DNA of 64,000 nucleotides. Origin: Chryseobacterium sp. Bi04 (GTDB lineage Bacteria; Bacteroidota; Bacteroidia; Flavobacteriales; Weeksellaceae). The notes beneath the pieces were generated by a model. That model saw only the letters and a program-made list of their open reading frames with translations, was not told where the DNA came from and ran no database searches. Shown in pieces: positions 9,994-18,129 of this stretch (positions are counted from its first letter, which is position 1; each line of letters opens with the position of its first letter). Position numbers and translations under genes: made by a program. Location: the NCBI RefSeq assembly GCF_918698085.1, contig NZ_CAKKLP010000001.1, positions 806,001 through 870,000 of the forward strand, written 5' to 3'.

Positions 9994-11580
9994 TTGAAAA
10001 CAATTAATAAAATATCATTTAACGATATAGAAAGCATTCCCCAATTGATAAAAGATTTTTTGAATCAGAAAATTGAGGGTTTTGAAAATAATACATTTTC
10101 TTTAGATCATTTCAGAAATCAGATTGAACTGAAGAAAGAATCATTCTTATCCGGACAGAGGCAAATATTGTATAATGTATTAGAAAAACAGCTTTCAGAT
10201 CTCAATCTTTCTTCAAAACAAAAGGGAAATCTGGAAAATCTCAGACTTCCCAATACATTTACCATTACAACCGGTCATCAGCTGAATTTATTTTCGGGAC
10301 CTGTTTTCTTTGTCTATAAAATTCTACAGACCATTAAAACCTGTACTTACCTGAAAGATAATTTCCCGGATTTTAACTTTGTACCGGTATATTGGATGGC
10401 TTCGGAAGACCACGATTTTGCTGAGATCAATCACTTTAAAACTGAAAACAACTACTACGAAACCCATGAGAAATCAGGTGGGCCTGTAGGAAGAATACAG
10501 ATCACGGATACCTTTTTTATCACGGAATTTGAAAAAGAATTTAAAGATTCTGTTTTCGGTACCGAGCTGATCTTAATGCTAAAAGAATCCTATAAGCAAG
10601 GAAATACTCTGACGGAAGCTATTAAAACATTGGTTAACCGTCTTTTTTCAGACTTTGGTCTTATGATTTTAGATGGAGATTCTAAAGAGTTAAAGAATCA
10701 GATTAAAGATGTTTTTAAAGATGAGCTTCTCCACTGTAGTTTACAAAAAGCGTCAAAAAATAAAGTAGATTTCCTCACGGAAAAATATGGAAAAGTACAG
10801 GTAAATCCAAGAGATATCAATCTTTTCTATCTTACCGAAACAAGAGATAGAATTGAATATAACGGGCAAAAATATACTATTGTAGATACAGATATTCAGT
10901 TTACACAGGAAGAAATATTAGCTGAACTTGAAAATAATCCTGACAGATTCAGTCCGAATGCTTTGATGCGTCCTGTATATCAGGAAAAAGTATTGCCAAA
11001 CCTTGCCTATATTGGAGGAAATGCTGAAATCATGTATTGGCTGGAACTTAAAGACTATTTTTCAATAATTAATATTCCTTTTCCTATTTTGATTCCAAGA
11101 AATTCAATGCTTTTCCTGAAAGAAAAAACACTGGGAAAAATTGAAAAGTTGGATCTTAGCATAGAAGACTTTTTTCAGAATTTTACTATCATTACCAACC
11201 GTAAAATTTTAAATGATAATACCATTTTAAAATTACTGGAAGAAAAGGAAGAGCTTTTAATCCATAGTTTTTCGGAGCTGAAAGCAACAGCATCTACCAC
11301 GGAGAAATCTTTTGGTAACCTCGTGAATGCTGAAGAAGTAAGACAATTGAAATCATTTAAAAGAATGAAAAAACGTTTGCTTCATGCCGAGAAAATAAAA
11401 CAGGGCGAATTGCTGGAAAGACTTGAAAATCTGTTCCTCAATGTACATCCTTCCAAAACCTGGCAGGAGCGGGTATATAACTTTAGTACATTCTTTTCAG
11501 ATGAAGGATATTCATGGCTTGAAAATTGTTTGGAAGAAATGGTGGTTCAAGAATCCAAATTAATAATTGTTGCCATTTAA
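9994..11580 (+). CDS. bshC: bacillithiol biosynthesis cysteine-adding enzyme BshC
   Basis: BshC adds cysteine to glucosaminyl-malate, the last step of bacillithiol synthesis, in the cytoplasm. The 528-residue protein has the usual family length and its hallmark segments: TITTGHQLNLFSGPVFFVYK (about residues 88-110) and PVYWMASEDHDFAEINHF (about 130-150), then FSPNALMRPVYQE and the long coiled coil near residues 420-480. The start is TTG at 9994, 12 bases after the porin stop; no better ATG exists before the conserved region. No other bacillithiol genes lie in the window. The presence of BshC implies bacillithiol as a low-molecular-weight thiol, relevant for the metal-handling genes further along. 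Confidence 0.95.
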   Translation: MKTINKISFNDIESIPQLIKDFLNQKIEGFENNTFSLDHFRNQIELKKESFLSGQRQILYNVLEKQLSDLNLSSKQKGNLENLRLPNTFTITTGHQLNLFSGPVFFVYKILQTIKTCTYLKDNFPDFNFVPVYWMASEDHDFAEINHFKTENNYYETHEKSGGPVGRIQITDTFFITEFEKEFKDSVFGTELILMLKESYKQGNTLTEAIKTLVNRLFSDFGLMILDGDSKELKNQIKDVFKDELLHCSLQKASKNKVDFLTEKYGKVQVNPRDINLFYLTETRDRIEYNGQKYTIVDTDIQFTQEEILAELENNPDRFSPNALMRPVYQEKVLPNLAYIGGNAEIMYWLELKDYFSIINIPFPILIPRNSMLFLKEKTLGKIEKLDLSIEDFFQNFTIITNRKILNDNTILKLLEEKEELLIHSFSELKATASTTEKSFGNLVNAEEVRQLKSFKRMKKRLLHAEKIKQGELLERLENLFLNVHPSKTWQERVYNFSTFFSDEGYSWLENCLEEMVVQESKLIIVAI

Positions 11581-11599
11581 TTTTAAAGGAGTATTTTTG
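11567..11599 (+). promoter_or_regulatory. promoter of the LysM/binding-protein gene
   Basis: TATTTTTG (11592-11599) is a perfect -7 element, with TTGTTG (11567-11572) 19 bases upstream in the -33 position. The -33 part lies inside the last codons of bshC, so the LysM gene probably has its own promoter. Confidence 0.6.
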
Positions 11600-11618
11600 T
11601 AAATTATAATTATCGAAT

Positions 11619-13562
11619 ATGATAAAGAGGTTTTTTATTCTATCTAGTTTATGTATGGTTTTGGGCGTTTCAGCTCAAAAATCTCATACGGTTGTACAAG
11701 GTGATAACCCTTACAACATCGCAAAAAAGTATGGAATAACTGTAGATGAATTGCTGAAGCTAAACCCAAAGTTTAAAGACGGCAAATTGGCTATTGGAGA
11801 TATTTTAACAATAAAATCAGATAAAGTAACAGCTCCTGTTGTTACCAAAACTGCCGTAGCTGAAAAAGTAAAAACCAATACAAATGCTTCGCTTGGAAAA
11901 ATTGTTTTACAGCCAAAGCAAACGATCTATGGAATTACCAAGCAATACAGAATCTCGGAAACTGATTTAAGAAAACTGAATCCTGAATTGGATTCTCACA
12001 TGAAAATCGGAGATGAGATCACATTGCCTCTTACAAGCATAAAAAAATATGGAGATGGCCAGCAGGTTATTGCTACTGAAAAACCGGTAGAAACTCCAGT
12101 AGAAAAAGAAGGTACTGCAACTCCTCCAGCTGTTGCTGTAGAAGGAGAGACCTATGTAATTCAGGCTAAAGATAATTACTACAGAATTACCAAACAGTTT
12201 GGAATCACGCAGCAAGACCTTTTTGCTTTAAATCCCGGATTAGAAGAAAAAGGATTAAAGCCCGGAGACTCCATCAAAATAAAGAAATCAAATACATCAG
12301 ATACCGTTGCTGAACCTGTCAATCCAAAGACAAAAATAGATTCAGGAAACGAAAAATCTTCATCATCCAATGTGGTTGTAGGAGATGACTATGTAACCTA
12401 TACTGTTCAGCAGGGAGATACTGTATTCTCTATTGTTAACAGGTTTGGAGTGAGTATTGATGATTTGATCGCTCTGAATCCGGATCTTTCACATGGACTG
12501 AAATCAGGAATGGTTTTAAAGATCAAAAAGCAGGATCCTGCTTATGTGAAGAAAAATGGAGATGCTTTGAGCGTAGTGTTGATGCTTCCGTTTGGTTACA
12601 GCACCAACGAAACTCAATACCGGGGAATGGCATTAGACTTTTTAACCGGAGCTAAACTGGCTATTGAAAGAAACGCAAGAGGTGGTCAGAAACTGGATAT
12701 AAAAATAGTGGACTCCGGAAACGAGGCTTCATTTAAAAATTCTCTGACACAGATTAACCCGGACAATACCGATTTGATTATCGGCCCATTCTTTAAGTCT
12801 AATGTAATTGACGTTTTGGATTTCACCAGAAATCAAAAAATTCCAATTGTAGCACCATTCGCTAATTCTCCGGAATTATACAATTACAGCAACCTGATTA
12901 TTGTTGAAACAAACAATCAGACGTATGCCGATAAAATTGTTGAAGAAGTAAAAGCAGTATATTCAGATCAGAAAATATATGTGGTTGCAGATCCTAAGAA
13001 AGAAAATGCAAACTATATTAAAGCAGGTCTTGAAAAATCTGTTAAAAATCCAAATATTGTTATCGTTAATTCTCCGGCAGAAATTCAGCTGGATCAGAAT
13101 ATGATGACAGGGCAGTCTGCCCCGGTTATTGCTGTTTTAGCTAATGATAATGATAGTATGGGTGATGCTTTTGCCAACAGAATGATTGCTCTTTCTAAAG
13201 AAGCACAGGGAGTGAAAGCTTTCAGCTTATTCTATTCTCCGGTTTTTGAAAAGAAAGTAGATGAACTGAGCCAGGCAAACCTTGTATACCTGATGGATAG
13301 AAAGATCAATACTGACGGAGGATTTGAAAAAGAAATTCTGGCAGCCTATAAAACAAAATACTGTAAAACACCTCCAAAATATGCAATTGTAGGTTTTGAT
13401 GTGGTGAATGATATGCTGACAAGAGAGAATAAAAAAGGAGAAATCTTTAAGCAGATGAATAAAGTTCAGACTCAGCTTGCAACAAAATTTGAGTTTGTAA
13501 AATCTAAAGCTAACGGTGCTTACGTAAACACCGGATACAGAGTAATCAGGCTGGTTCCCTAA
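11619..13562 (+). CDS. exported LysM protein with a type I periplasmic-binding domain
   Basis: A 647-residue exported protein. After a signal peptide (residues 1-19, GVSA-Q) come four LysM modules, at about residues 23-66, 94-138, 174-219 and 257-306; each has the I-x-x-x-(F/Y)-G/R-(V/I)-(S/T) core followed by LxxLNP. LysM modules bind peptidoglycan. The C-terminal half, about residues 318-647, looks like a type I periplasmic-binding fold (PBP1-like) with MLPFG, DFLTGAKLAIE and IIGPFFKSNV. This layout suggests a cell-wall-anchored sensor or scaffold, perhaps in division or wall turnover, but the role is not established. It has its own promoter and is followed by fabD. Confidence 0.85.
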   Translation: MIKRFFILSSLCMVLGVSAQKSHTVVQGDNPYNIAKKYGITVDELLKLNPKFKDGKLAIGDILTIKSDKVTAPVVTKTAVAEKVKTNTNASLGKIVLQPKQTIYGITKQYRISETDLRKLNPELDSHMKIGDEITLPLTSIKKYGDGQQVIATEKPVETPVEKEGTATPPAVAVEGETYVIQAKDNYYRITKQFGITQQDLFALNPGLEEKGLKPGDSIKIKKSNTSDTVAEPVNPKTKIDSGNEKSSSSNVVVGDDYVTYTVQQGDTVFSIVNRFGVSIDDLIALNPDLSHGLKSGMVLKIKKQDPAYVKKNGDALSVVLMLPFGYSTNETQYRGMALDFLTGAKLAIERNARGGQKLDIKIVDSGNEASFKNSLTQINPDNTDLIIGPFFKSNVIDVLDFTRNQKIPIVAPFANSPELYNYSNLIIVETNNQTYADKIVEEVKAVYSDQKIYVVADPKKENANYIKAGLEKSVKNPNIVIVNSPAEIQLDQNMMTGQSAPVIAVLANDNDSMGDAFANRMIALSKEAQGVKAFSLFYSPVFEKKVDELSQANLVYLMDRKINTDGGFEKEILAAYKTKYCKTPPKYAIVGFDVVNDMLTRENKKGEIFKQMNKVQTQLATKFEFVKSKANGAYVNTGYRVIRLVP

Positions 13563-13584
13563 ATGATTTATATCTCTTTAACAG

Positions 13585-13612
13585 TATATTGTTAACAATA
13601 TAGTTATATTTG
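13585..13612 (+). promoter_or_regulatory. fabD promoter with overlapping 18-bp palindrome
   Basis: TATATTTG (13605-13612) is a perfect -7 element 20 bases before the fabD ATG. Two bases upstream sits a perfect 18-bp palindrome, TATATTGTTAACAATATA (13585-13602), filling the promoter spacer. A palindrome here is well placed to be a repressor operator. The binding protein is not known. Confidence 0.55.
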
Positions 13613-13632
13613 CATAATATTTAATTCAGTAC

Positions 13633-14508
13633 ATGAAAGCACTTGTATTTCCTGGGCAGGGTTCTCAGTTCGTAGGAATGGGAAAAGAATTGTATGATTC
13701 TAGAAAAGATATCAAAGATCTGATGGAATCTGCCAATGAAATTTTAGGTTTCGATATTCTTTCCATTATGTTTAACGGAGCAGATGAGGATCTTAAGAAA
13801 ACAGAGGTTACCCAGCCTTCAATTTTTATACATTCAGTAGCAGCATTAAAAGCAGTAAACGGTCTTGGAGCTGAAATGGTAGCAGGACACTCGTTAGGAG
13901 AGTTCTCTGCATTGGTAGCTAACGGAGTTTTATCTTTTGACGATGGTTTGAAATTAGTATCTGAAAGAGCTAAAGCTATGCAGGAGGCTTGTGATGCAAA
14001 TCCAAGTTCAATGGCAGCTATTCTAGGACTGGAAGATGCCAAAGTAGAAGAAATCTGTGCTCAGATCAATGGAATTGTAGTTCCTGCCAATTATAACTGC
14101 CCGGGGCAGCTTGTAATTTCGGGAGAAACGCCTGCAGTAGAGGAAGCTTGTGCTAAATTGAAAGAAGCAGGAGCAAAAAGAGCATTACTACTGGCTGTAA
14201 ACGGAGCTTTCCATTCGCCATTAATGCAGCCTGCACAAGAAAGGCTAGCTGCAGCCATTGAGAAAACAAAATTCAGAAAAGCTACTATTCCGGTATATCA
14301 GAATATTACCACTACAGCGGTAACAAATCCTGATGAGATTAAACAAAACCTTATTGATCAGCTTACCGGTCCTGTAAAATGGACACAGTCTGTTCAGAAT
14401 ATGATCAAAGATGGAGCTTCTAATTTTGTAGAAGTTGGACCTGGAAAAACCCTTCAGGGGCTGATCAAAAAAATTGACGGATCTGTAGACGCTGTTTCTG
14501 CAATCTAA
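13633..14508 (+). CDS. fabD: malonyl-CoA:ACP transacylase FabD
   Basis: FabD moves the malonyl group from CoA to acyl carrier protein and so feeds type II fatty acid synthesis in the cytoplasm. The 291-residue protein has the family layout: N-terminal FPGQGSQ, the nucleophile in GHSLGEFSALVA (Ser87), the catalytic His in NGAFHSPLM (His194) and the C-terminal VEVGPGKTLQGL. The length is normal. It stands away from other fab genes; a GHMP kinase follows after 10 bases and may share its transcript. The upstream palindrome suggests regulated expression. Confidence 0.97.
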   Translation: MKALVFPGQGSQFVGMGKELYDSRKDIKDLMESANEILGFDILSIMFNGADEDLKKTEVTQPSIFIHSVAALKAVNGLGAEMVAGHSLGEFSALVANGVLSFDDGLKLVSERAKAMQEACDANPSSMAAILGLEDAKVEEICAQINGIVVPANYNCPGQLVISGETPAVEEACAKLKEAGAKRALLLAVNGAFHSPLMQPAQERLAAAIEKTKFRKATIPVYQNITTTAVTNPDEIKQNLIDQLTGPVKWTQSVQNMIKDGASNFVEVGPGKTLQGLIKKIDGSVDAVSAI

Positions 14509-14518
14509 AATAAAAAAT

Positions 14519-15424
14519 ATGAACGCGATATTTTCACCGGGCAAGCTTATGCTTACTTCAGAATATTTCGCGATAGACGGAGCTCTTGTCCTGGCGGTAC
14601 CTACCAAGCTTGGACAAGAGTTTTTTTTTGAAGATAGAAATGACCACAAATCCCTGATTCTTTGGGAAGCATTTCATCAGAACAAATTATGGCTAAAGGC
14701 TGTTATAGATTATAAGAATTGGCAGATTCTTGAAGCCAATATTCCTGCAAGCGCTGAATTTATTCTAAAAACATTAAAGAATGTACAGCAGCTTTCCGAT
14801 ATAAAATTCAAAAACGATTGTACTTACCATTTAAAAACAAATCTTCAGTTTCCTGCGGATTTTGGACTTGGAAGCAGTTCTACCTTAATGAATAATCTGG
14901 CAGAATGGGCCAGAATTGATCCTTTTTATTTGAACTCCATCAGTTTGGGAGGAAGTGGATATGATGTTGCAGTCGCAAAAGAAAAATCTGCTGTTCTTTT
15001 TCAAAGTAAACCGGAAATCAAATATGAGAAGGTAACTTTCAGTCCTCCTTTTAAAAATGAATTGATTTTTATTCACCTGAATCAAAAACAAGATAGCAGG
15101 GAAGGAATCAGTTTTTACAAGTCAAAAAAGAGATCTCCGGAATTGGTTGATGAATTTTCAGATATCACAAAGAAAATTTTGTTATGCAGTGAATTGCAAA
15201 ATTTTTCTAAGCTAATGGTGATTCATGAGCAAAAAATTTCCAATTTTCTTGAAATTCCTACAGTTAAAGAGAGATTATTCTCAGACTGCCCTTGTTTTGT
15301 CAAAAGTTTGGGGGCATGGGGTGGAGATTTCGTGATGAGTGCTAAATTTGGGGGCTATAAAGACTATTTTTGGGAGAAGGGTTTTACTAGTGTTTTTGAA
15401 TGGCAAAATATAATTAATTTATAA
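14519..15424 (+). CDS. GYDIA-type GHMP kinase (probable mevalonate-pathway kinase)
   Basis: A 301-residue GHMP-superfamily kinase. It has the N-terminal FSPGKLMLTSEYFA segment, the ATP-binding motif FGLGSSSTLMNNLA around residues 115-128, and near residue 144 the segment GGSGYDVAVA that names the GYDIA group of flavobacterial GHMP kinases (here with V for I). These proteins are thought to act in the mevalonate route to isoprenoids, phosphorylating mevalonate or a close relative; that role is inferred from family knowledge. The start is the ATG at 14519, 10 bases after fabD, and the two genes look co-transcribed. No other mevalonate genes are in the window. Confidence 0.85.
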   Translation: MNAIFSPGKLMLTSEYFAIDGALVLAVPTKLGQEFFFEDRNDHKSLILWEAFHQNKLWLKAVIDYKNWQILEANIPASAEFILKTLKNVQQLSDIKFKNDCTYHLKTNLQFPADFGLGSSSTLMNNLAEWARIDPFYLNSISLGGSGYDVAVAKEKSAVLFQSKPEIKYEKVTFSPPFKNELIFIHLNQKQDSREGISFYKSKKRSPELVDEFSDITKKILLCSELQNFSKLMVIHEQKISNFLEIPTVKERLFSDCPCFVKSLGAWGGDFVMSAKFGGYKDYFWEKGFTSVFEWQNIINL

Positions 15425-15487
15425 TCAGTAATTTACAAGCCCCTTTTTTTATTTGCGATTCTGACTTATATCAGTATATTTAAACCA

Positions 15488-15516
15488 CCTTTAACAAATA
15501 ATTAATATTATTTTTG
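15488..15516 (+). promoter_or_regulatory. pckA promoter
   Basis: TATTTTTG at 15509-15516 is a perfect -7 element; CTTT near 15488-15491 is a weak -33 candidate 17 bases upstream. The ATG lies 35 bases downstream. Confidence 0.5.
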
Positions 15517-15551
15517 TTGAACTCAATAAAGAAATAGAAAATATAAGTAAA

Positions 15552-17168
15552 ATGAAAAACACTAAAATCATCCAGGATTTAGAGAAATTAGGGATTAAAG
15601 GAAACTATGAAGTAGTATATAATCCTTCTTATGAAGAATTATATCAGGCTGAAGTTTCTCCTGAAAATCAAGGATTTGAGAAAGCTGAGCTTACAGAATC
15701 TGGCGCGGTATCGGTAAAAACAGGAATTTTCACAGGTCGTTCTCCTAAAGACAGATATATTGTTCAGGATGATGTTACAAGAGATACAATTTTCTGGGAT
15801 GGTAAAGTAAACTTACCTACCACTTCGGAAATTTTCGGGTCTTGTAAAGAACTAGTGATGGATCAGCTGGCAGAAGCAAAAAAAATCTATGTGGTAGATG
15901 CTTTCTGTGGTACAAATGCTGATACAAGACTTAAAGTAAGATTTATTGTTGAAGTGGCATGGCAGGCACATTTCGTGACCAATATGTTCATTCGCCCTTC
16001 TCATTTTGAGCTTGAGAACTTCGGAGAGCCTGATTTCACTGTAATCAATGGTTCTAAAACTACGAATCCAAATTGGGAAGCTCAGGGTTTAAACTCTGAA
16101 AACTTCATCATGTTCAACCTTACTGAAAAACTACAGATCATTGGTGGTACTTGGTACGGAGGTGAGATGAAGAAAGGAATGTTTGCAATGATGAACTATT
16201 ACCTTCCATTAAAAGGTATGGCTTCAATGCACTGTTCTGCAAATGTAGGAGAAGAAGGTGACGTTGCTTTATTCTTTGGTCTTTCAGGAACGGGTAAAAC
16301 TACTTTATCAGCAGATCCGAAAAGATACCTGATCGGTGACGATGAGCATGGATGGGATAATAACGGAGTATTTAACTATGAAGGAGGATGCTACGCTAAG
16401 GTTATCGATTTATCAAAAGAAAAAGAACCGGATATCTTCAGAGCAATCAAGAGAGATGCACTTCTTGAAAACGTTGTTGTGAACAATGGAGTGGCAGATT
16501 ATACAGACGGATCAATCACTGAAAACACAAGAGTTTCTTATCCAATCTATCATATCAACAAAATTGTATTGCCATCTAAGGCAGGGCACGCTAAAAAGAT
16601 TGTTTATCTTTCAGCAGATGCATTCGGAGTACTTCCTCCGGTTTCTATCCTGAATGAAGATCAGGCTCAGTACCATTTCCTTTGCGGTTATACTTCAAAA
16701 CTTGCCGGAACAGAAAGAGGAATTACAGAACCTCAGCCATCTTTCTCACCTGCATTTGGTGAAGCATTCCTTACATTACACCCTACAATGTATTCTAAAA
16801 CGTTGATCGGTAAAATGAAAGAGCACGGTGCTAAAGCTTATTTAGTAAATACAGGTTGGAACGGTACAGGAAAAAGAATTTCTTTAAAAGATACAAGAGC
16901 AATCATTGATGCTATTATTGACGGTTCTATTGATAACGCTCCTAAAACTCAGGTTCCCATCATGAATCTTGAAATTCCTACCGAACTTCCAAATGTTTCT
17001 GCAGGTATTCTGGATCCTAGAGATACTTACGGTAATGTTTCCGAGTGGGAAGAAAAAGCAAAAGACCTTGCTTCAAGATATATTAAAAACTTTGAACAGT
17101 ACTGTGATACTGAAGCCGGTAAAAAACTAATTGCTTCAGGACCTCAATTACAGGGACAGACTATCTAA
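15552..17168 (+). CDS. pckA: phosphoenolpyruvate carboxykinase (ATP)
   Basis: PckA converts oxaloacetate and ATP to phosphoenolpyruvate, CO2 and ADP, the entry step of gluconeogenesis. The 538-residue protein has the standard length and motifs: RSPKDRYIV near residue 60, the kinase P-loop [11 protein letters not shown] (residues 243-253) and the metal-site segment [10 protein letters not shown] just after it; NTGWNGTG is near residue 437. It is a single-gene unit with its own promoter and a perfect terminator just downstream. Confidence 0.98.
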   Translation: MKNTKIIQDLEKLGIKGNYEVVYNPSYEELYQAEVSPENQGFEKAELTESGAVSVKTGIFTGRSPKDRYIVQDDVTRDTIFWDGKVNLPTTSEIFGSCKELVMDQLAEAKKIYVVDAFCGTNADTRLKVRFIVEVAWQAHFVTNMFIRPSHFELENFGEPDFTVINGSKTTNPNWEAQGLNSENFIMFNLTEKLQIIGGTWYGGEMKKGMFAMMNYYLPLKGMASMHCSANVGEEGDVALFFGLSGTGKTTLSADPKRYLIGDDEHGWDNNGVFNYEGGCYAKVIDLSKEKEPDIFRAIKRDALLENVVVNNGVADYTDGSITENTRVSYPIYHINKIVLPSKAGHAKKIVYLSADAFGVLPPVSILNEDQAQYHFLCGYTSKLAGTERGITEPQPSFSPAFGEAFLTLHPTMYSKTLIGKMKEHGAKAYLVNTGWNGTGKRISLKDTRAIIDAIIDGSIDNAPKTQVPIMNLEIPTELPNVSAGILDPRDTYGNVSEWEEKAKDLASRYIKNFEQYCDTEAGKKLIASGPQLQGQTI

Positions 17169-17190
17169 TAAGATTGCTTACAACATACAC

Positions 17191-17221
17191 AAAAGCCTCA
17201 TCACTGATGAGGCTTTTCTAT
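17191..17221. terminator. terminator between pckA and aroQ
   Basis: A perfect 12-bp stem, AAAAGCCTCATC with GATGAGGCTTTT, around an ACT loop, 22 bases after the pckA stop. The A and T runs on either side allow it to end both pckA and the convergent aroQ transcript. The 80 bases to aroQ hold nothing else visible. Confidence 0.9.
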
Positions 17222-17301
17222 TTTCAAATAGATGAATTGCTTATTTTTTCTACAACGCAATCATTTGCAGAATTTGCTAAATCTGAGGAGAAACTGAGAA
17301 A

Positions 17302-17709
17302 TTATTTTAATCCCAGTAATGCCAATCTGTATCCCTCCATTCCGAAGCCAGACAAAACAGCATCGGTATTGGCGGCAGTCACAGACTTTTGCCGGAATTC
17401 CTCTCTTTTATAAATGTTGCTGATGTGAACTTCCACTTTAGGTTTCTGAATATTTTTTAAACAATCTGCTATGGCATAAGAATAGTGTGTGAAAGCACCT
17501 GGATTGATGACAACAGCATCAAAATCATCTTCCTGAAGCCTGTTGATAAGCTCTCCTTCAATATTTGATTGATAATATTTTAATTCATAAGAATGAAACT
17601 CGGATTTTAAATTTTCCAAATAAGTTTCCATGGAGATTGTTCCATAGATTTCCGGTTCTCTGGTGCCTAAAAGATTGAGATTAGGCCCGTTTATAATTAA
17701 AACTTTCAT
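17302..17709 (-). CDS. aroQ: type II 3-dehydroquinate dehydratase
   Basis: AroQ removes water from 3-dehydroquinate to give 3-dehydroshikimate, the third step of the shikimate route to aromatic amino acids. The 135-residue protein has the diagnostic segments: N-terminal INGPNLNLLGTREPEIYG with the catalytic Tyr (Tyr22), INPGAFTHYSYAI, and VEVHISNIYKREEFR with the catalytic His and the substrate-binding loop. It is slightly shorter than many homologues, which run to about 145 residues, but complete. It is transcribed alone on the minus strand, convergent with pckA. Confidence 0.95.
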   Translation of the reverse strand: MKVLIINGPNLNLLGTREPEIYGTISMETYLENLKSEFHSYELKYYQSNIEGELINRLQEDDFDAVVINPGAFTHYSYAIADCLKNIQKPKVEVHISNIYKREEFRQKSVTAANTDAVLSGFGMEGYRLALLGLK

Positions 17710-17901
17710 TCTATAAAATTAAAACTTTTTCCTTTAAAGAGTAGAATTTTATTTTTTTTCATTTTTCTCCTTTGCATTATCTATAATGATATTTGTCATG
17801 TTTGTTAAAGTGCCAATTTTTATAAGTCCTTATTTTACCGGCTTTTTAATAAAATATTAAGTTAATTTTTGAAAAATTATCATGAAAAATTATAAGTCTA
17901 C

Positions 17902-17932
17902 TTGTTTTGTAGACTAAATATTTCTAGATTTG
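17902..17932 (+). promoter_or_regulatory. promoter driving the SAM-riboswitch SusCD operon
   Basis: TAGATTTG (17925-17932) is a perfect -7 element, with CTTG/TTTTG at 17901-17909 in the -33 position. It would start transcription about 10 bases before the SAM-I aptamer, which fits a riboswitch leader. Confidence 0.65.
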
Positions 17933-17950
17933 CAGTCATATTTCGATCGG

Positions 17951-18044
17951 CTTATAAAGAAAGATGGAGGGAACTGACCCAATGAAATCTTAACAACCTG
18001 CTCTTGTGCAAGGTGTTACATTCAGCCTTTAAAGGAAAAATAAG
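17951..18044 (+). ncRNA. SAM-I (S-box) riboswitch aptamer
   Basis: The 94-base stretch matches the S-box pattern in order: CTTAT closing strand (17951-17955), an AGA loop, GGAGGGAactGACCC, ATGAA, CAACC, then aaGGTGtTAcATTC and the ATAAG closing strand (18040-18044) that pairs with CTTAT. AAGAT (17961-17965) pairs with ATCTT across the GGAGGG/ATGAA region. S-box RNAs bind S-adenosylmethionine and usually switch off methionine or sulfur genes when SAM is high. Here it sits 85 bases before a SusC gene. The match is by motif order and pairing; no covariance search was run. Confidence 0.9.
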
Positions 18045-18069
18045 CATTAGGTTTATCGTATTTATCGAT

Positions 18070-18104
18070 GCCCTTTGCTGTATTATCTGCAAAGGGCAAA
18101 ATTT
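18070..18104 (+). terminator. expression-platform hairpin of the SAM-I riboswitch
   Basis: A 9-bp GC-rich stem, GCCCTTTGC (18070-18078) with GCAAAGGGC (18089-18097), followed by AAAATTTT. It lies 25 bases past the aptamer and 26 bases before the SusC ATG, as expected for the switching terminator. GTTTATC (18051-18057) can also pair with GATAAAC (18113-18119), enclosing the hairpin. The T-run is short, so control of translation rather than transcription remains possible. Confidence 0.6.
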
Positions 18105-18129
18105 TAATATATGATAAACAAAATTGATT

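Noticed and set aside
17174..17413. A 79-codon plus-strand open frame after pckA
   Set aside because: It covers the pckA terminator and then lies antisense to the end of aroQ; a chance frame.
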